A DNA stretch of 64,000 nucleotides from the NCBI GenBank assembly GCA_009692065.1, contig SHZY01000004.1, positions 18,954 to 82,953 of the forward strand, in the 5' to 3' direction. The notes under the pieces are model-generated. The model saw only the letters and a list, made by a program, of their open reading frames with translations. It was not told the DNA's origin and did not search any database. Each line of letters begins with the position of its first letter. Position 1 is the stretch's first letter. Below, one piece after another: positions 1 through 9,368 of the stretch. This DNA is from Gemmataceae bacterium. GTDB taxonomy: Bacteria > Planctomycetota > Planctomycetia > Gemmatales > Gemmataceae. The position numbers were made by a program, and so were the translations under genes.

Positions 1-2865
1 CGTGAATCGATTGTACGCATCCAGTATTTCCGGCGGCGGCAGCGAGTTTCCCGCGTCCAGGGGCGTGTTGCGGGTCCCCTTGCCCTCGACAAGACTTGGC
101 CCCACGCTTGACAATGTGCCCCCTTGGCCCAGCAGGGCTTTTTTCTCGGCGTCGCGAATCTGCTGAGCGTTGAGCCGGCGCACCAGCGCGTCGTAAGATT
201 GCATCGACTTCACATAGCGTTGCCAATCGGTCTGGCTGAGCCCGGCCTTCTTCAAGAAGTCAGGCGTCACGCGTTTCTTCCAGTCATCGAGCTGCATCTG
301 GCCGAGCTTGGCGGTGAACTCGCGATTGACGGCGGCCGCCTTGATGTCGTCGATAACACCTTTCGTTGGTCCGCCTGAGCCAAAAGTGTTCGGGCCGTTC
401 TTCTCCTCCAAGCCGGTTTTGGGATCGCGGCCGTTCTGCTTCAGGATCTCTGGGAGGAGGGCGCGCAGACGGGGATCGTTAGAATCAGCGCCGAGCTTGG
501 CCAGCGCCTTGGCGGCCTCGTCGGCTTTGCCGTCGCGGTCGGAGAGTTGCTCGACGAGCTGGGCGACCTGGCCTGGCGCCGGCTCCTGTTTGCCGGTGCT
601 GGGCCCATCGCCGCGCGCATCGCCCGCGCCGGGCCCTTCTTCTAGTTTCGGCTCCGCCTTGGCCGAGCCGGCGTCGGCCATCATGCCCCCTTTGGCCTTG
701 GCGCCGGGCTGCGTCGGATTCATGGCCGACTGCTGATCCTTGTTGGACGTGTCGGGGCCTTGCTGCTCGATCCCCTTGGCGCTCCCCTCGGCCGGACCGT
801 CTTTGGCCGTCTCTTTCTCGCCGTTGTCCTTCGGCTTGCCTGGGTCACCCTGGCCTTGTCCCTTGTCGCTGCCGGCGTCATCAGGCGACATCGGCGCTTG
901 GTTTTTCGCCTGGGGCTCAGCGCCGGCGTCGCCCGGCTGGGGGCCGTCCTTCTTGTCGGCGCTTGGCTGCTCGGCCGATTTGGCGCCGCCGCGATCCTGC
1001 TCTTTTTTTGTCTGATTGAGCTTGTCCTCGGTCTTCTTGTTTTCTTGCTTGGCGGCATTGAGCTGCTTCTGCGGATCTGGCTCCCCTGTTCCGCCGGCTC
1101 GTTTTTCCTTCTTGTCCTGATTCTCTTTGGCGTGCGCGCTGTCCTGCTGCTTGGCGTGCTCTTTTTGCCGCTGGAGGGCTTTGTCACGCTGCGCCTTGGC
1201 CTGCGCGGGCGCCTGGGCCTTGGCAAGAGTAATCTTGTAGATAGGACTATTCCCAAGCCGGCCCTTGGGATCGGGCGTGTCGGTGCAATCGGCGGCTTCG
1301 ACCCAGTATTCGAGCATGCTGCCAACGGCAGGCCGCCAGATTACCCCCTTGTCGTCCTTGATTTCGTCGAGAGCCAGGATTTCCAGGTAGTCGATCCGGT
1401 CGTGAAAACTGCCGTCGTCAAGTCGGAACGACTCCCCAGGGCGATACGGTTTGGACAGCAGCAACACCTTGGGCCCGGTGAGCGTGCGCAGGTGCAACGT
1501 CAGCGCTTTGAGGCCAATGTCGCTGGTTGTAAATCCCGCTACCTCCAGGGTGCCGTTTTCCGCCATCGATACATCCTTGCCAGGCTGGGTCAGCACGACC
1601 TGGGGAGCTTCATCTTCGGGCACCTGGATGCTGTACCATTCGCGATCGCAGTTCTCCTCATCCGTGGTGGTCGTGAAGAGCACGCGAAATTGGCCCGCCT
1701 GCTCCAGCGTCAGCTTGCACGCGAAGGCCTGCGGCTCGTTGGGCAGCAGGCGAATCGGCAGCGCCGCCTTGGCGTCTTTCAGAAGCAATTCAACGCCGGC
1801 CTTCTTCACCGGCCGGCTCGTGTACACGATCATCGCGACTTCGCTGCCGCGCGGGCCGTGAATCAGTGGCTTGGCGAAGTCGCGATTGGGGAAGACGACG
1901 GTCCGGTTGGGCAGCTTGCGATAAGCGCGATGCTGATACGCGATCTCAAACTTCGTGACATGGGCGGGGCCGCGCACGCGCACTTGGTGCTCCGGCGTCT
2001 CGGCGTCGCCGGCGCTGACCTTGTAGGTGAAGCCGGTGCGAATCTCCGTCGGCTGCAACTGCGCTGTCCAGGTCGTGTCGGTTTGCTGGAGCGGTAGGGT
2101 GCGAAAGTCCTCGTTGGGTTGATAGCGATAGTGCAACGTCGGCGCGTCGGCGCGAATTCCAGTTGGAAAGCTCCCGTCGATTTTGGCGACGAACGCGATC
2201 GACTGCGTCGGCAGCACCTCGGCGCCGCCGGCATCCGGCTGCACGAGCGTGATCTGCGTGCGCGTCACCAGCGCCGGCGTGTAGAACGGGTAGAAGCCTC
2301 GCAACAGGGACGACAGGAGCGCTGGCGGGCCGAACGCGAGCAGTACCAGCAAACCAATGGTCGGCATACCGAGGATACCGAGCAGGAGCCAATTCTTGCG
2401 CTGGCGGACGGTTTGGTCCGCGTCGGCTTCCTGCATCTGTTCCTCGGCACGGGTGCTGAGGGTTTTTTGAAAGGCGGAAGGGATGTCCTCGTCGTGCAGG
2501 TCGAGCCAGTTGATCAGGCTATTCTTGGCATCGGGCAGAGTCTGTTCGAGTTGATGGGCGACGTAGTACGGATTGACGCTGCGAAAGAAGGCCCGCGCCG
2601 TTTGCACCAGTGCGAAGGCGAGAACGAGGAGAAACGCCGCGTAGCCGATCCAGCGTGTCGCCTCCACGGCCTGTGCCGTCGAGCTGCCGACGAACCAATC
2701 GAAGCCGCCGACGAGGAACGCATAGACGAAGATAATGAGAGAGAGGACGAGCAGATGCGCGACGCGATCGACGTGGCGGATGCGCGCGCATAGGTCGGCA
2801 AACTTGCGTTGCAAATACGTGGCCGATTTCGAGGAAGACTTGCGTGTTTCCAGATCGGTCGCCAT
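1..2865 (-). CDS. Large membrane protein, DUF4175-like (partial; C-terminus lies beyond the window start)
   Basis: Minus-strand frame starting MATDLETRKSSSKSATYLQRKFADLCARIRHVDRVAHLLVLSLIIFVYAFLVGG; spot-checked open through 1381-1500 and the Q/K/E/G-rich region; missing from the ORF track because it runs off the window. Confidence 0.75.
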   Translation of the reverse strand, partial: MATDLETRKSSSKSATYLQRKFADLCARIRHVDRVAHLLVLSLIIFVYAFLVGGFDWFVGSSTAQAVEATRWIGYAAFLLVLAFALVQTARAFFRSVNPYYVAHQLEQTLPDAKNSLINWLDLHDEDIPSAFQKTLSTRAEEQMQEADADQTVRQRKNWLLLGILGMPTIGLLVLLAFGPPALLSSLLRGFYPFYTPALVTRTQITLVQPDAGGAEVLPTQSIAFVAKIDGSFPTGIRADAPTLHYRYQPNEDFRTLPLQQTDTTWTAQLQPTEIRTGFTYKVSAGDAETPEHQVRVRGPAHVTKFEIAYQHRAYRKLPNRTVVFPNRDFAKPLIHGPRGSEVAMIVYTSRPVKKAGVELLLKDAKAALPIRLLPNEPQAFACKLTLEQAGQFRVLFTTTTDEENCDREWYSIQVPEDEAPQVVLTQPGKDVSMAENGTLEVAGFTTSDIGLKALTLHLRTLTGPKVLLLSKPYRPGESFRLDDGSFHDRIDYLEILALDEIKDDKGVIWRPAVGSMLEYWVEAADCTDTPDPKGRLGNSPIYKITLAKAQAPAQAKAQRDKALQRQKEHAKQQDSAHAKENQDKKEKRAGGTGEPDPQKQLNAAKQENKKTEDKLNQTKKEQDRGGAKSAEQPSADKKDGPQPGDAGAEPQAKNQAPMSPDDAGSDKGQGQGDPGKPKDNGEKETAKDGPAEGSAKGIEQQGPDTSNKDQQSAMNPTQPGAKAKGGMMADAGSAKAEPKLEEGPGAGDARGDGPSTGKQEPAPGQVAQLVEQLSDRDGKADEAAKALAKLGADSNDPRLRALLPEILKQNGRDPKTGLEEKNGPNTFGSGGPTKGVIDDIKAAAVNREFTAKLGQMQLDDWKKRVTPDFLKKAGLSQTDWQRYVKSMQSYDALVRRLNAQQIRDAEKKALLGQGGTLSSVGPSLVEGKGTRNTPLDAGNSLPPPEILDAYNRFT

Positions 2866-2972
2866 GCTGGTCTCCGAGCCAACAGTGCACCCTCTTTCCC
2901 GAGTTGGCTGGAAGTTATTATAACGCCGGCGGGGACTGCTTCACAATGGTTAATTTGCGAGTAGTCTAGACC

Positions 2973-3010
2973 TCACGTTCCGCGTGATGAATCCGTCACG
3001 CGGAGCGTGA
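2973..3010. repeat. Inverted repeat TCACGTTCCGCGTGA-N8-TCACGCGGAGCGTGA upstream of nikR; each arm is itself quasi-palindromic
   Basis: 15-nt arms with one mismatch, ending 21 nt before the nikR ATG. Confidence 0.8.
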
Positions 3011-3031
3011 CGACCTCCCTGGAGACCCGCC

Positions 3032-3460
3032 ATGGCCGATTTGACGCGTGTCAGCATTTCGCTCGAAGAGAACTTGCTCGAAGCGTTCGACAAGCTGATC
3101 ACGGCCAAGGGCTATGCCACGCGCAGCGAGGCGATCCGCGATCTCATCCGCGACTTGTTGATTCGCCAGGAAGCACGCAGCAAACATGGCGAGCAGGTCG
3201 CCGTCGTCACCATGGTCTACGATCATCACGCCCGGGAACTCGCCGCCAAACTGATCGACAAGCAGCACCACCATCACGATCTGGTCGTCTCCAGTTTGCA
3301 CGTCCACCTCGGCGAACGGCATTGCCTGGAGGTCTCGGTGCTGCGGGGGCCTGGCCACAAGGTGATCCACCTTGGCGAAGAGCTGCTGGCGACGAAGGGG
3401 GTGCTCCACGGCGACATCACGTTCACCAGCGGCGAAGGGGCGTTGAACAAGTTCAAGTGA
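3032..3460 (+). CDS. nikR: Nickel-responsive transcriptional regulator NikR (RHH + ACT-like)
   Basis: RHH N-terminus TRVSISLEENLLEAFDKLI..YATRSEAIRDLIRD; ligand region QHHHH..LHVHLGERHCLE matches the NikR His/His/His/Cys pattern. Confidence 0.92.
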   Translation: MADLTRVSISLEENLLEAFDKLITAKGYATRSEAIRDLIRDLLIRQEARSKHGEQVAVVTMVYDHHARELAAKLIDKQHHHHDLVVSSLHVHLGERHCLEVSVLRGPGHKVIHLGEELLATKGVLHGDITFTSGEGALNKFK

Positions 3461-3461
3461 G

Positions 3462-4412
3462 TCAATTGCATTCCGCGACCAGCGGTTCCTCCAGCTCTTT
3501 CAAGTAGAACAACCGTCCCGCCAGCGTCGGCATGTAGGTGCTCGGAATCCACGGCGTCGGCTCGTGCTGCAGGGTCATACGCAGCGACAGACCCTGCCAT
3601 TGCATGCCGCGGCCGAACGTGCCGTCGGCGCCGCCGATGATGTGGTCCGCCGCCAGAAACAGCGCCGGACCGATGGTGTTCGCAAAGGCCGGCACCAGCG
3701 TCGTTCGGCTCTTGAAACTTGTCAGGGCGTTTTGCTCGATCGTCAAGGGATGCAAGCGAGCGCCGAGCCGATGCGTCTGCGACTTCCAGTCGGCTTCCGT
3801 CTTGAACTCGGCGGCGAAATGCGGCTCCCAGAATGCAATGTGGCAGACCCGGCCGATGCCGAAGACGGTGTCGAGCTTCGCGCCTTTTTTCTTCAGGTCG
3901 GCGATCTGGGCGGCGTAGGTCGGCAGTTCACTCTTGAGCGCGAAATGGCGCTGCGACTTGGGCACCGTCGCGGAGCCGAGGGGGCCGTAGAAGACCTGCT
4001 CCATGGCGTACTGGAACGCGCCGGTGTTGTCGGACGGCAGCGTGTTGCCCTGGGCGTCGGCCCATTCGTCCATGTTGAAGCCGTGGACGTGAGCGCAGCT
4101 GACGCCCCATTCCTTGAGAAAATAAACCGCCCAGCGATACATCCCCATTGGCCCGACGGGCAGGATGATCGCCAACGGCCTGCCCGCTTGCCCGGTCATC
4201 TGAATCTCGCGGGCAATCTCGTGGCCCATGTAGGTGTCGAAATCGGCCAACGAACCGCACGCCACCGGCTCGAACTTGGGGTTCCACCAGGCGCAGCGAT
4301 TGAGCAGCGTCTCGCCGGCGCAATCGGCCAGGCGGTCGATTTTCTCGAGATCCCAGCCGGCGGGCAGAAAGCCTTCCATCATGGAGCCGCGGAAAGTTGT
4401 GAGCAAATTCAT
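3462..4412 (-). CDS. Glucosamine-6-phosphate isomerase/deaminase-like sugar-phosphate isomerase
   Basis: 316 aa with NagB-like composition ([51 protein letters not shown]). Confidence 0.7.
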   Translation of the reverse strand: MNLLTTFRGSMMEGFLPAGWDLEKIDRLADCAGETLLNRCAWWNPKFEPVACGSLADFDTYMGHEIAREIQMTGQAGRPLAIILPVGPMGMYRWAVYFLKEWGVSCAHVHGFNMDEWADAQGNTLPSDNTGAFQYAMEQVFYGPLGSATVPKSQRHFALKSELPTYAAQIADLKKKGAKLDTVFGIGRVCHIAFWEPHFAAEFKTEADWKSQTHRLGARLHPLTIEQNALTSFKSRTTLVPAFANTIGPALFLAADHIIGGADGTFGRGMQWQGLSLRMTLQHEPTPWIPSTYMPTLAGRLFYLKELEEPLVAECN

Positions 4413-4504
4413 GGATCAACGGCCTTTCGAAGAACCAATAACCAGGTTGGCACGTAATGTACTTGAAAGAACGTCACACGGCATCCATTTTTTTGTCGGG
4501 AGCC

Positions 4505-4533
4505 TTGTTTTCCGTTCGATTCACTTGTATAAA
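4505..4533 (+). promoter_or_regulatory. Putative sigma70-type promoter TTGTTT-N17-TATAAA
   Basis: -35/-10-like hexamers with 17-nt spacing, 74 nt upstream of the ATG at 4608. Confidence 0.45.
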
Positions 4534-4607
4534 AATTTGGATTCCCGTTTTGCGGGCGATTTCAGCGATCTTCGGCACGAACATCCGGTTGCACCGGGAG
4601 GAATAAC

Positions 4608-5669
4608 ATGAATCTTTGGCGTTGGCTCGGCCTGTCGATGTTGGTTTTGGGCACGGTGTGCTTGATCGGCACCATGGAATTCTCTGCCTATGCAGGGGCC
4701 AAGGACAAGGCCCCCACGGAAAAATCCAAGGAAGTTGTCCCGCAGTCGGTTGCCAAGGGCGCCCTTGAGTTCAAGGCCTTTGATCCCGCCTCCTACCCCA
4801 AGGATAAAGCGGTCTTCTACCAGGAACAATGGACCGAAACCACGCAAAAGATGAAGGTCCTGGGGCAGGAAGTCGAGCAGAAGCAAGAACAGACCTTCCT
4901 CATCGAATGGACCATCCACGAAAAAGAAAAGGACGGCACGTTCGTCGTCACCCAGAAAATCATCGGCGTCGAGATGACCATCAACATCGGCGGCAACAAG
5001 ATCACTTATAGCTCCAAGACTCCCGAAGCCAGCCAGCCGAAGAACCCGATGACCGACTTCTTCGCCCAGCTCCGCAAGAACCCCTTGAAGTTTTACATCA
5101 AGCCCGACCTGACTGTCATCAAGATCGACGGCCGCGATACGTTCATCAAGGAACTCGGCGCCATCAACCCGCAAATGCAAGGGTTGCTCAACGCCATTCT
5201 TAGCGAAGACGCTCTCAAGAAGATGGCCGAGCCGACCTGGTATGCCTTCCCCGAAAAGGGCGTCATTCCCGCCAGCAACACCTGGCAGAAGAAGAGCGAA
5301 TTGAACCTCGGGCCGATTGGCAAGTACAACACCACCTTTGATTTCACCCACAAGAAAACGGAAGGCGCCAAGGACAAGGAAAAGGATACGATCGAAATCA
5401 AGACCAAGCTCGAGTACACTGCCCCCGCCGACAAGGCCGGGCTCCCCTTCATCATCCACAGCGCCGACCTGAAGACCGATAGCGGCACCGGCACCGCCAT
5501 CTTCGATCGCACCAAGGGCCGTTTCGATTCCACCGAAATCAACATGAATCTGAGCGGTACTCTCGAAATCGAAGTCGGCAGCATGAAGACGAAGGTTGAC
5601 CTCAACCAGAAGCAGACGGCCAAGTCCACCACCACGGACGACGTTCCTGGCGCCTGGAAAGCCAAGTAG
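4608..5669 (+). CDS. Secreted hypothetical protein
   Basis: 353 aa, N-terminal signal-like segment, RBS GGGAGGAATAAC before ATG. Confidence 0.8.
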   Translation: MNLWRWLGLSMLVLGTVCLIGTMEFSAYAGAKDKAPTEKSKEVVPQSVAKGALEFKAFDPASYPKDKAVFYQEQWTETTQKMKVLGQEVEQKQEQTFLIEWTIHEKEKDGTFVVTQKIIGVEMTINIGGNKITYSSKTPEASQPKNPMTDFFAQLRKNPLKFYIKPDLTVIKIDGRDTFIKELGAINPQMQGLLNAILSEDALKKMAEPTWYAFPEKGVIPASNTWQKKSELNLGPIGKYNTTFDFTHKKTEGAKDKEKDTIEIKTKLEYTAPADKAGLPFIIHSADLKTDSGTGTAIFDRTKGRFDSTEINMNLSGTLEIEVGSMKTKVDLNQKQTAKSTTTDDVPGAWKAK

Positions 5670-5699
5670 TCTCACGCAAGAAACGTTCGACACGACTCA

Positions 5700-5731
5700 G
5701 CCGCAGCACCCCAAATGCTGCGGCTTTTTTT
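5700..5731 (+). terminator. Intrinsic terminator
   Basis: CCGCAGCA-ccccaaa-TGCTGCGGC followed by TTTTTTT, just downstream of the stop at 5669. Confidence 0.85.
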
Positions 5732-5739
5732 GTTTCTCT

Positions 5740-5762
5740 CCCCTCTCCCCCCGGGAGAGGGG
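5740..5762. repeat. Hairpin CCCCTCTCCC-ccc-GGGAGAGGGG
   Basis: 10-bp perfect stem. Confidence 0.7.
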
Positions 5763-5874
5763 CCGGCGGTGAGGGTGCGTTATTCGTGTCGGCCCAACTG
5801 ACGAATCGGCCCCCTCTCGCAAACGGCGCGTGCGAGATATATAAAACCATGACCCTCGTGAAAAAGGCGATCTC

Positions 5875-7059
5875 ATGAAAATCCACGAATATCAAGCCAA
5901 AGAACTTCTCGCCGCAGCGGGCGCCGTCGTGCCGCGCGGCATCGTTGCTGCCAATGTCGCCGAGGTGATGTCGGCCTTCGACAAGATCGGTGGCCCGGTC
6001 GTTCTCAAGGCCCAGGTCCATGCGGGCGGCCGAGGCAAGGGGCGGTTCAAGAACAGCGGCGCCGATTTCGGCGGCGTCAAGTTCATCAAGAACCGCGACG
6101 ACGTTGCCAAGATCGCCGACGTCATGTTCAAATACCCGCTCGTCACCAAGCAGACCGGCGAGGAGGGGCAGAAAGTCTCCAAGCTCCTCGTCCAGGAAGC
6201 CGCCGACATCGCCCGCGAGATCTACGTCGGCATGGTGCTTGATCGCACCCTCGGCTTGCCGATACTGATGGCCTGCGCGGAAGGCGGCGTCGATATCGAA
6301 GAAGTCGCAGCACGCACGCCGGAGAAAATCCTGAAAGTCCCCGTCAGCCCCGAGACGGGCTTGCTGCCGTTCCAGGCGCGCCAGCTCGCGTTCGAGCTCG
6401 GCTTCGCCGGCGAACAAGTTGGACAGGCCGAGAAGATCATGCTGGCCCTGTCGAAGGTCTTCCTCGAAAAAGATTGCAGCCTGGCCGAGATCAACCCGCT
6501 GGTCGTTTCCCCCAAGGGGGACGTGATCGTGCTCGATGCCAAGATTACCTTCGACGATAACGCCCTGTTCCGCCATCCCGATATTGAGAAGCTGCTCGAC
6601 GAGGGTGAAGAAAATCCCGCCGAGCTGCGCGCCGCCCGCGCGGGCTTGAGCTTCATCAGCCTGCACGGCAACATCGGCTGTCTGGTCAACGGCGCCGGCC
6701 TGGCGATGAGCACGATGGATATCATCAAGTACCACGGCGGCGAGCCGGCGAACTTCCTCGACGTCGGCGGCGGCGCCAACAAGGACCAGGTCACGGAAGC
6801 CTTGCGCATTCTCCTGAGCGATACGCGCGTCAAGGCGGTGCTCATCAACATCTTCGGCGGCATCATGAAATGCGACACGATTGCCAACGCGGTCGTTGCG
6901 GCCTTCAAGGAGGTGCAGCCGAAGGTGCCGTTCGTGGTGCGCCTGGAGGGGACCAACGTCGCCGACGGGCGCAAAATCTTGCAAGAGAGCGGTTTGAATT
7001 TGACCACCGCGACGGATTTGACCGATGCTGCGAAGAAGGTGGTTGCCGCCGCGAAATGA
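5875..7059 (+). CDS. sucC: Succinyl-CoA ligase (ADP-forming) subunit beta
   Basis: [73 protein letters not shown]. Confidence 0.97.
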   Translation: MKIHEYQAKELLAAAGAVVPRGIVAANVAEVMSAFDKIGGPVVLKAQVHAGGRGKGRFKNSGADFGGVKFIKNRDDVAKIADVMFKYPLVTKQTGEEGQKVSKLLVQEAADIAREIYVGMVLDRTLGLPILMACAEGGVDIEEVAARTPEKILKVPVSPETGLLPFQARQLAFELGFAGEQVGQAEKIMLALSKVFLEKDCSLAEINPLVVSPKGDVIVLDAKITFDDNALFRHPDIEKLLDEGEENPAELRAARAGLSFISLHGNIGCLVNGAGLAMSTMDIIKYHGGEPANFLDVGGGANKDQVTEALRILLSDTRVKAVLINIFGGIMKCDTIANAVVAAFKEVQPKVPFVVRLEGTNVADGRKILQESGLNLTTATDLTDAAKKVVAAAK

Positions 7060-7069
7060 ACCGTGTCCC

Positions 7070-7107
7070 CGTTTAGCGCTCGCCCGGCGGCCCGCGAGCG
7101 CTAAACG
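7070..7107. repeat. Family A hairpin, copy A1
   Basis: CGTTTAGCGCTCGC-ccggcggccc-GCGAGCGCTAAACG, 14-bp perfect stem, 10-nt loop. Confidence 0.9.
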
Positions 7108-7122
7108 AATCGGACGATTCCC

Positions 7123-8382
7123 GTGAACGTCGATTCCAAAATCCACATCATCGGCATCGGCAGCGACGGCCTGCAAGGCCTCACGGGGAAGCCGCGCGAG
7201 CTCCTGCAGTCGGCCGAGCTCATCCTCGGCGCCGAGCCCACGCTCGCGCTGGTTCCGGAGATCACGGCCCAGCGCCTCGCCATCGGCCCCAACCTGCCCG
7301 AAGTCGTGCAGACGCTCGAAACCCATTTCGGCAAGAAGCGCATGGTGGTCGTCGCCAGCGGCGATCCGCTCTTCTACGGCGTCGCGCGTTATCTGTGCGA
7401 CAAGGTCGGCGAGGAACGCTTCGAGGTTTGGCCTCACGTGAGCAGCATGCAGCTTGCTTTCGCCCGCATCAAGGAATCGTGGGAAGAGGCGTACCTGACC
7501 AACCTGGCGACCCATTCGCTCGAAAGTGTGATCGACCGGATCCGCACTGCCGACACCGTCGGCATCTTCACCAGCGACGAGGAAGACCCGCCGACCATTG
7601 CCAAGCAGCTTCTCGCCCGCGGCCTCGATTACTTCCGCGCGTTTGTGTGCGAAAACCTCGGCGCCCCCGACGAGCGCGTCACGCAGGGCGAATTGCTGGA
7701 AATTCAGGAGATGGAGTTCGATGCGCTCAACGTCATGATCCTCAAGCGCAAGCCGGGCCGGCCCGATCAGCAACGCAGCCCGCACCAGTTCCGTCGCTTC
7801 GGCAACCCCGACGACGCCTTCATCCAGTCACGACCCAAGAGCGGTCTGATCACGCAGGCGGAAGTCCGGGCCATCGCGCTCGCGCAGCTCGACGTGCAGC
7901 CCGGCAACGTCGTCTGGGACATCGGCGCCGGCTCGGGATCGGTCGCCATCGAAGCCGCCCAGCTTGCGGCCGGCGGCATGGTGTACGCCATCGAGCAAGA
8001 CGTTGCCGACTATCATCTGATCGTCGCCAACGCGCAAACCTTCGGCGTGAAAAACCTGACGCCGATCCATGGCCATGCCCCTGCCGTCTTCACCGGGCTG
8101 CCGGCGCCCGACGCCGTCTTTGTCGGCGGCATTCGCCAGGAAGCCTCGCGCCTGCTCGCCGCAGCTTTCAAAGCCCTGCGTCCCGGCGGCCGGCTGGTGG
8201 TAAACGTCGCCTCGGTGGAAGGGTTGAGCGCCGTCTACGCGGCTCTCAAAGAAATCGCGTCGCCCGTGCAAGGGATGCTCATCAATATTGCGCGTGGGAA
8301 CGAGCAACTGGAAACACTCCGTTTCGAGGCGCTCAATCCGACGTTCCTCTTGACGGTGACCAAGCCGGTCGTCAAGCTTTGA
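7123..8382 (+). CDS. cobL: Precorrin-6Y C5,15-methyltransferase (decarboxylating), CbiE-CbiT fusion
   Basis: N-terminal tetrapyrrole methylase (GIGSDGLQGLTGKPRELLQSAELILG) plus C-terminal SAM domain (VWDIGAGSGSVAIEAAQLA); GTG start. Confidence 0.9.
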   Translation: MNVDSKIHIIGIGSDGLQGLTGKPRELLQSAELILGAEPTLALVPEITAQRLAIGPNLPEVVQTLETHFGKKRMVVVASGDPLFYGVARYLCDKVGEERFEVWPHVSSMQLAFARIKESWEEAYLTNLATHSLESVIDRIRTADTVGIFTSDEEDPPTIAKQLLARGLDYFRAFVCENLGAPDERVTQGELLEIQEMEFDALNVMILKRKPGRPDQQRSPHQFRRFGNPDDAFIQSRPKSGLITQAEVRAIALAQLDVQPGNVVWDIGAGSGSVAIEAAQLAAGGMVYAIEQDVADYHLIVANAQTFGVKNLTPIHGHAPAVFTGLPAPDAVFVGGIRQEASRLLAAAFKALRPGGRLVVNVASVEGLSAVYAALKEIASPVQGMLINIARGNEQLETLRFEALNPTFLLTVTKPVVKL

Positions 8383-8417
8383 GGAATGTGCAAAGAATAA
8401 CGTTCTGGTTTTGTTCA

Positions 8418-8471
8418 CCGCTTGCGGCCTAGCGATCGCGTGTCGCCTTGCGAGCGCTAAGCCGCAAGCGG
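8418..8471. repeat. Family B hairpin, copy B1
   Basis: CCGCTTGCGGCCTAGCGATCGC-gtgtcgcctt-GCGAGCGCTAAGCCGCAAGCGG. Confidence 0.9.
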
Positions 8472-8502
8472 CAAAATCGGGAAGGCTTGAAAACCAACTA
8501 CC

Positions 8503-8964
8503 ATGTCCAGCGAAATATCCGCTCCTGATCCCGTCTTTCCGGACGCGCCTGCGAGCCGCTGGAGCAATCGTATCCTGGTGGTGTTGTTCGCCGCCGTCGT
8601 GGCGCCGGTCGGCGCGAGCGTGCTGTATGCATTTCCGCCGACGGAGTATTCGTTCCTGCCGTGCTGGTTTAACCTGCTCACCGGTATGCATTGCCCCGGC
8701 TGCGGCGCGACGCGCAGCGCGCATGCGCTGCTGCATGGCGAGTGGGAACAGGCCGTCGCCTGGAACCCGCTCTTCGTGCTGGCCTTGCCCCTGCTGGTGT
8801 ACGTTGGTTTCAGTACAACCTACGAAATGTGGACAGGCCGGCGGCTGGGCCCGCGCACGCCCGGCTGGGCGGTCACGTTCCTGCTTATCGTGCTGGTCGG
8901 TTTCTGGATCGTTCGCAATATTGACGTTTACCCGCTTAACCAGTTAGCGCCTCACGCGCTTTGA
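8503..8964 (+). CDS. DUF2752-family membrane protein
   Basis: CWFNLLTGMHCPGCGATRSAHALLHGEW motif typical of DUF2752. Confidence 0.85.
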   Translation: MSSEISAPDPVFPDAPASRWSNRILVVLFAAVVAPVGASVLYAFPPTEYSFLPCWFNLLTGMHCPGCGATRSAHALLHGEWEQAVAWNPLFVLALPLLVYVGFSTTYEMWTGRRLGPRTPGWAVTFLLIVLVGFWIVRNIDVYPLNQLAPHAL

Positions 8965-8989
8965 CATTGTCGGCAGGACTGGGTGGAAC

Positions 8990-9232
8990 ATGAACAAACT
9001 GCTTCGCATCTGCTTTTTCTCGGCTTGCCTCTGGCTGGCGGCGGCGTCTGCGCGCCCGGCGCAGCAGCCGCAACTGCCGCCGGCGGTGCCGCAGCCCGAG
9101 CCCGCGAAAACCGACGAGGCCAAGAAGTCCGAGCAAACCAGCGGCCCCTCTCCCGTCGTGCCTTACATGCTCGCGGCGATCGGCACGATCATCGTCATGG
9201 TGCTCGTCTGCGTGCCGGCGCGGCGCGGCTAG
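8990..9232 (+). CDS. Small membrane protein with signal peptide and C-terminal TM
   Basis: MNKLLRICFFSACLWLAAASARPAQ ... PYMLAAIGTIIVMVLVCVPARRG. Confidence 0.65.
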   Translation: MNKLLRICFFSACLWLAAASARPAQQPQLPPAVPQPEPAKTDEAKKSEQTSGPSPVVPYMLAAIGTIIVMVLVCVPARRG

Positions 9233-9247
9233 ATGGCGGTCGCAGAC

Positions 9248-9335
9248 GGAAACAAGGAGACAGGAAGACAAGGAGACAAGTAGCATGAAGTCACAATAAT
9301 CGTGGAGCAGACGATCTCCTTGTCTCCTTGTTTCC
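9248..9335. repeat. Family D inverted repeat, copy D1 (GGAGACAA octamer-based arms)
   Basis: GGAAACAAGGAGACA ... TGTCTCCTTGTTTCC. Confidence 0.85.
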
Positions 9336-9368
9336 CCGGATTCTCGCTTGTCGCGTGTGGAGAACCCC

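Noticed and set aside
760-2097. 445-aa plus-strand ORF
   Set aside because: Antisense to the open minus-strand DUF4175-like frame; hydrophobic/Arg-rich composition typical of a GC-rich antisense artefact.
4440-4465. Possible sigma54 site TGGCACGTAATGTACTTGA
   Set aside because: Spacing does not fit the -24/-12 consensus (TGGCACG-N4-TTGCW).
5602-7785. 727-aa minus-strand ORF
   Set aside because: Fully antisense to sucC and cobL; no recognisable domain.
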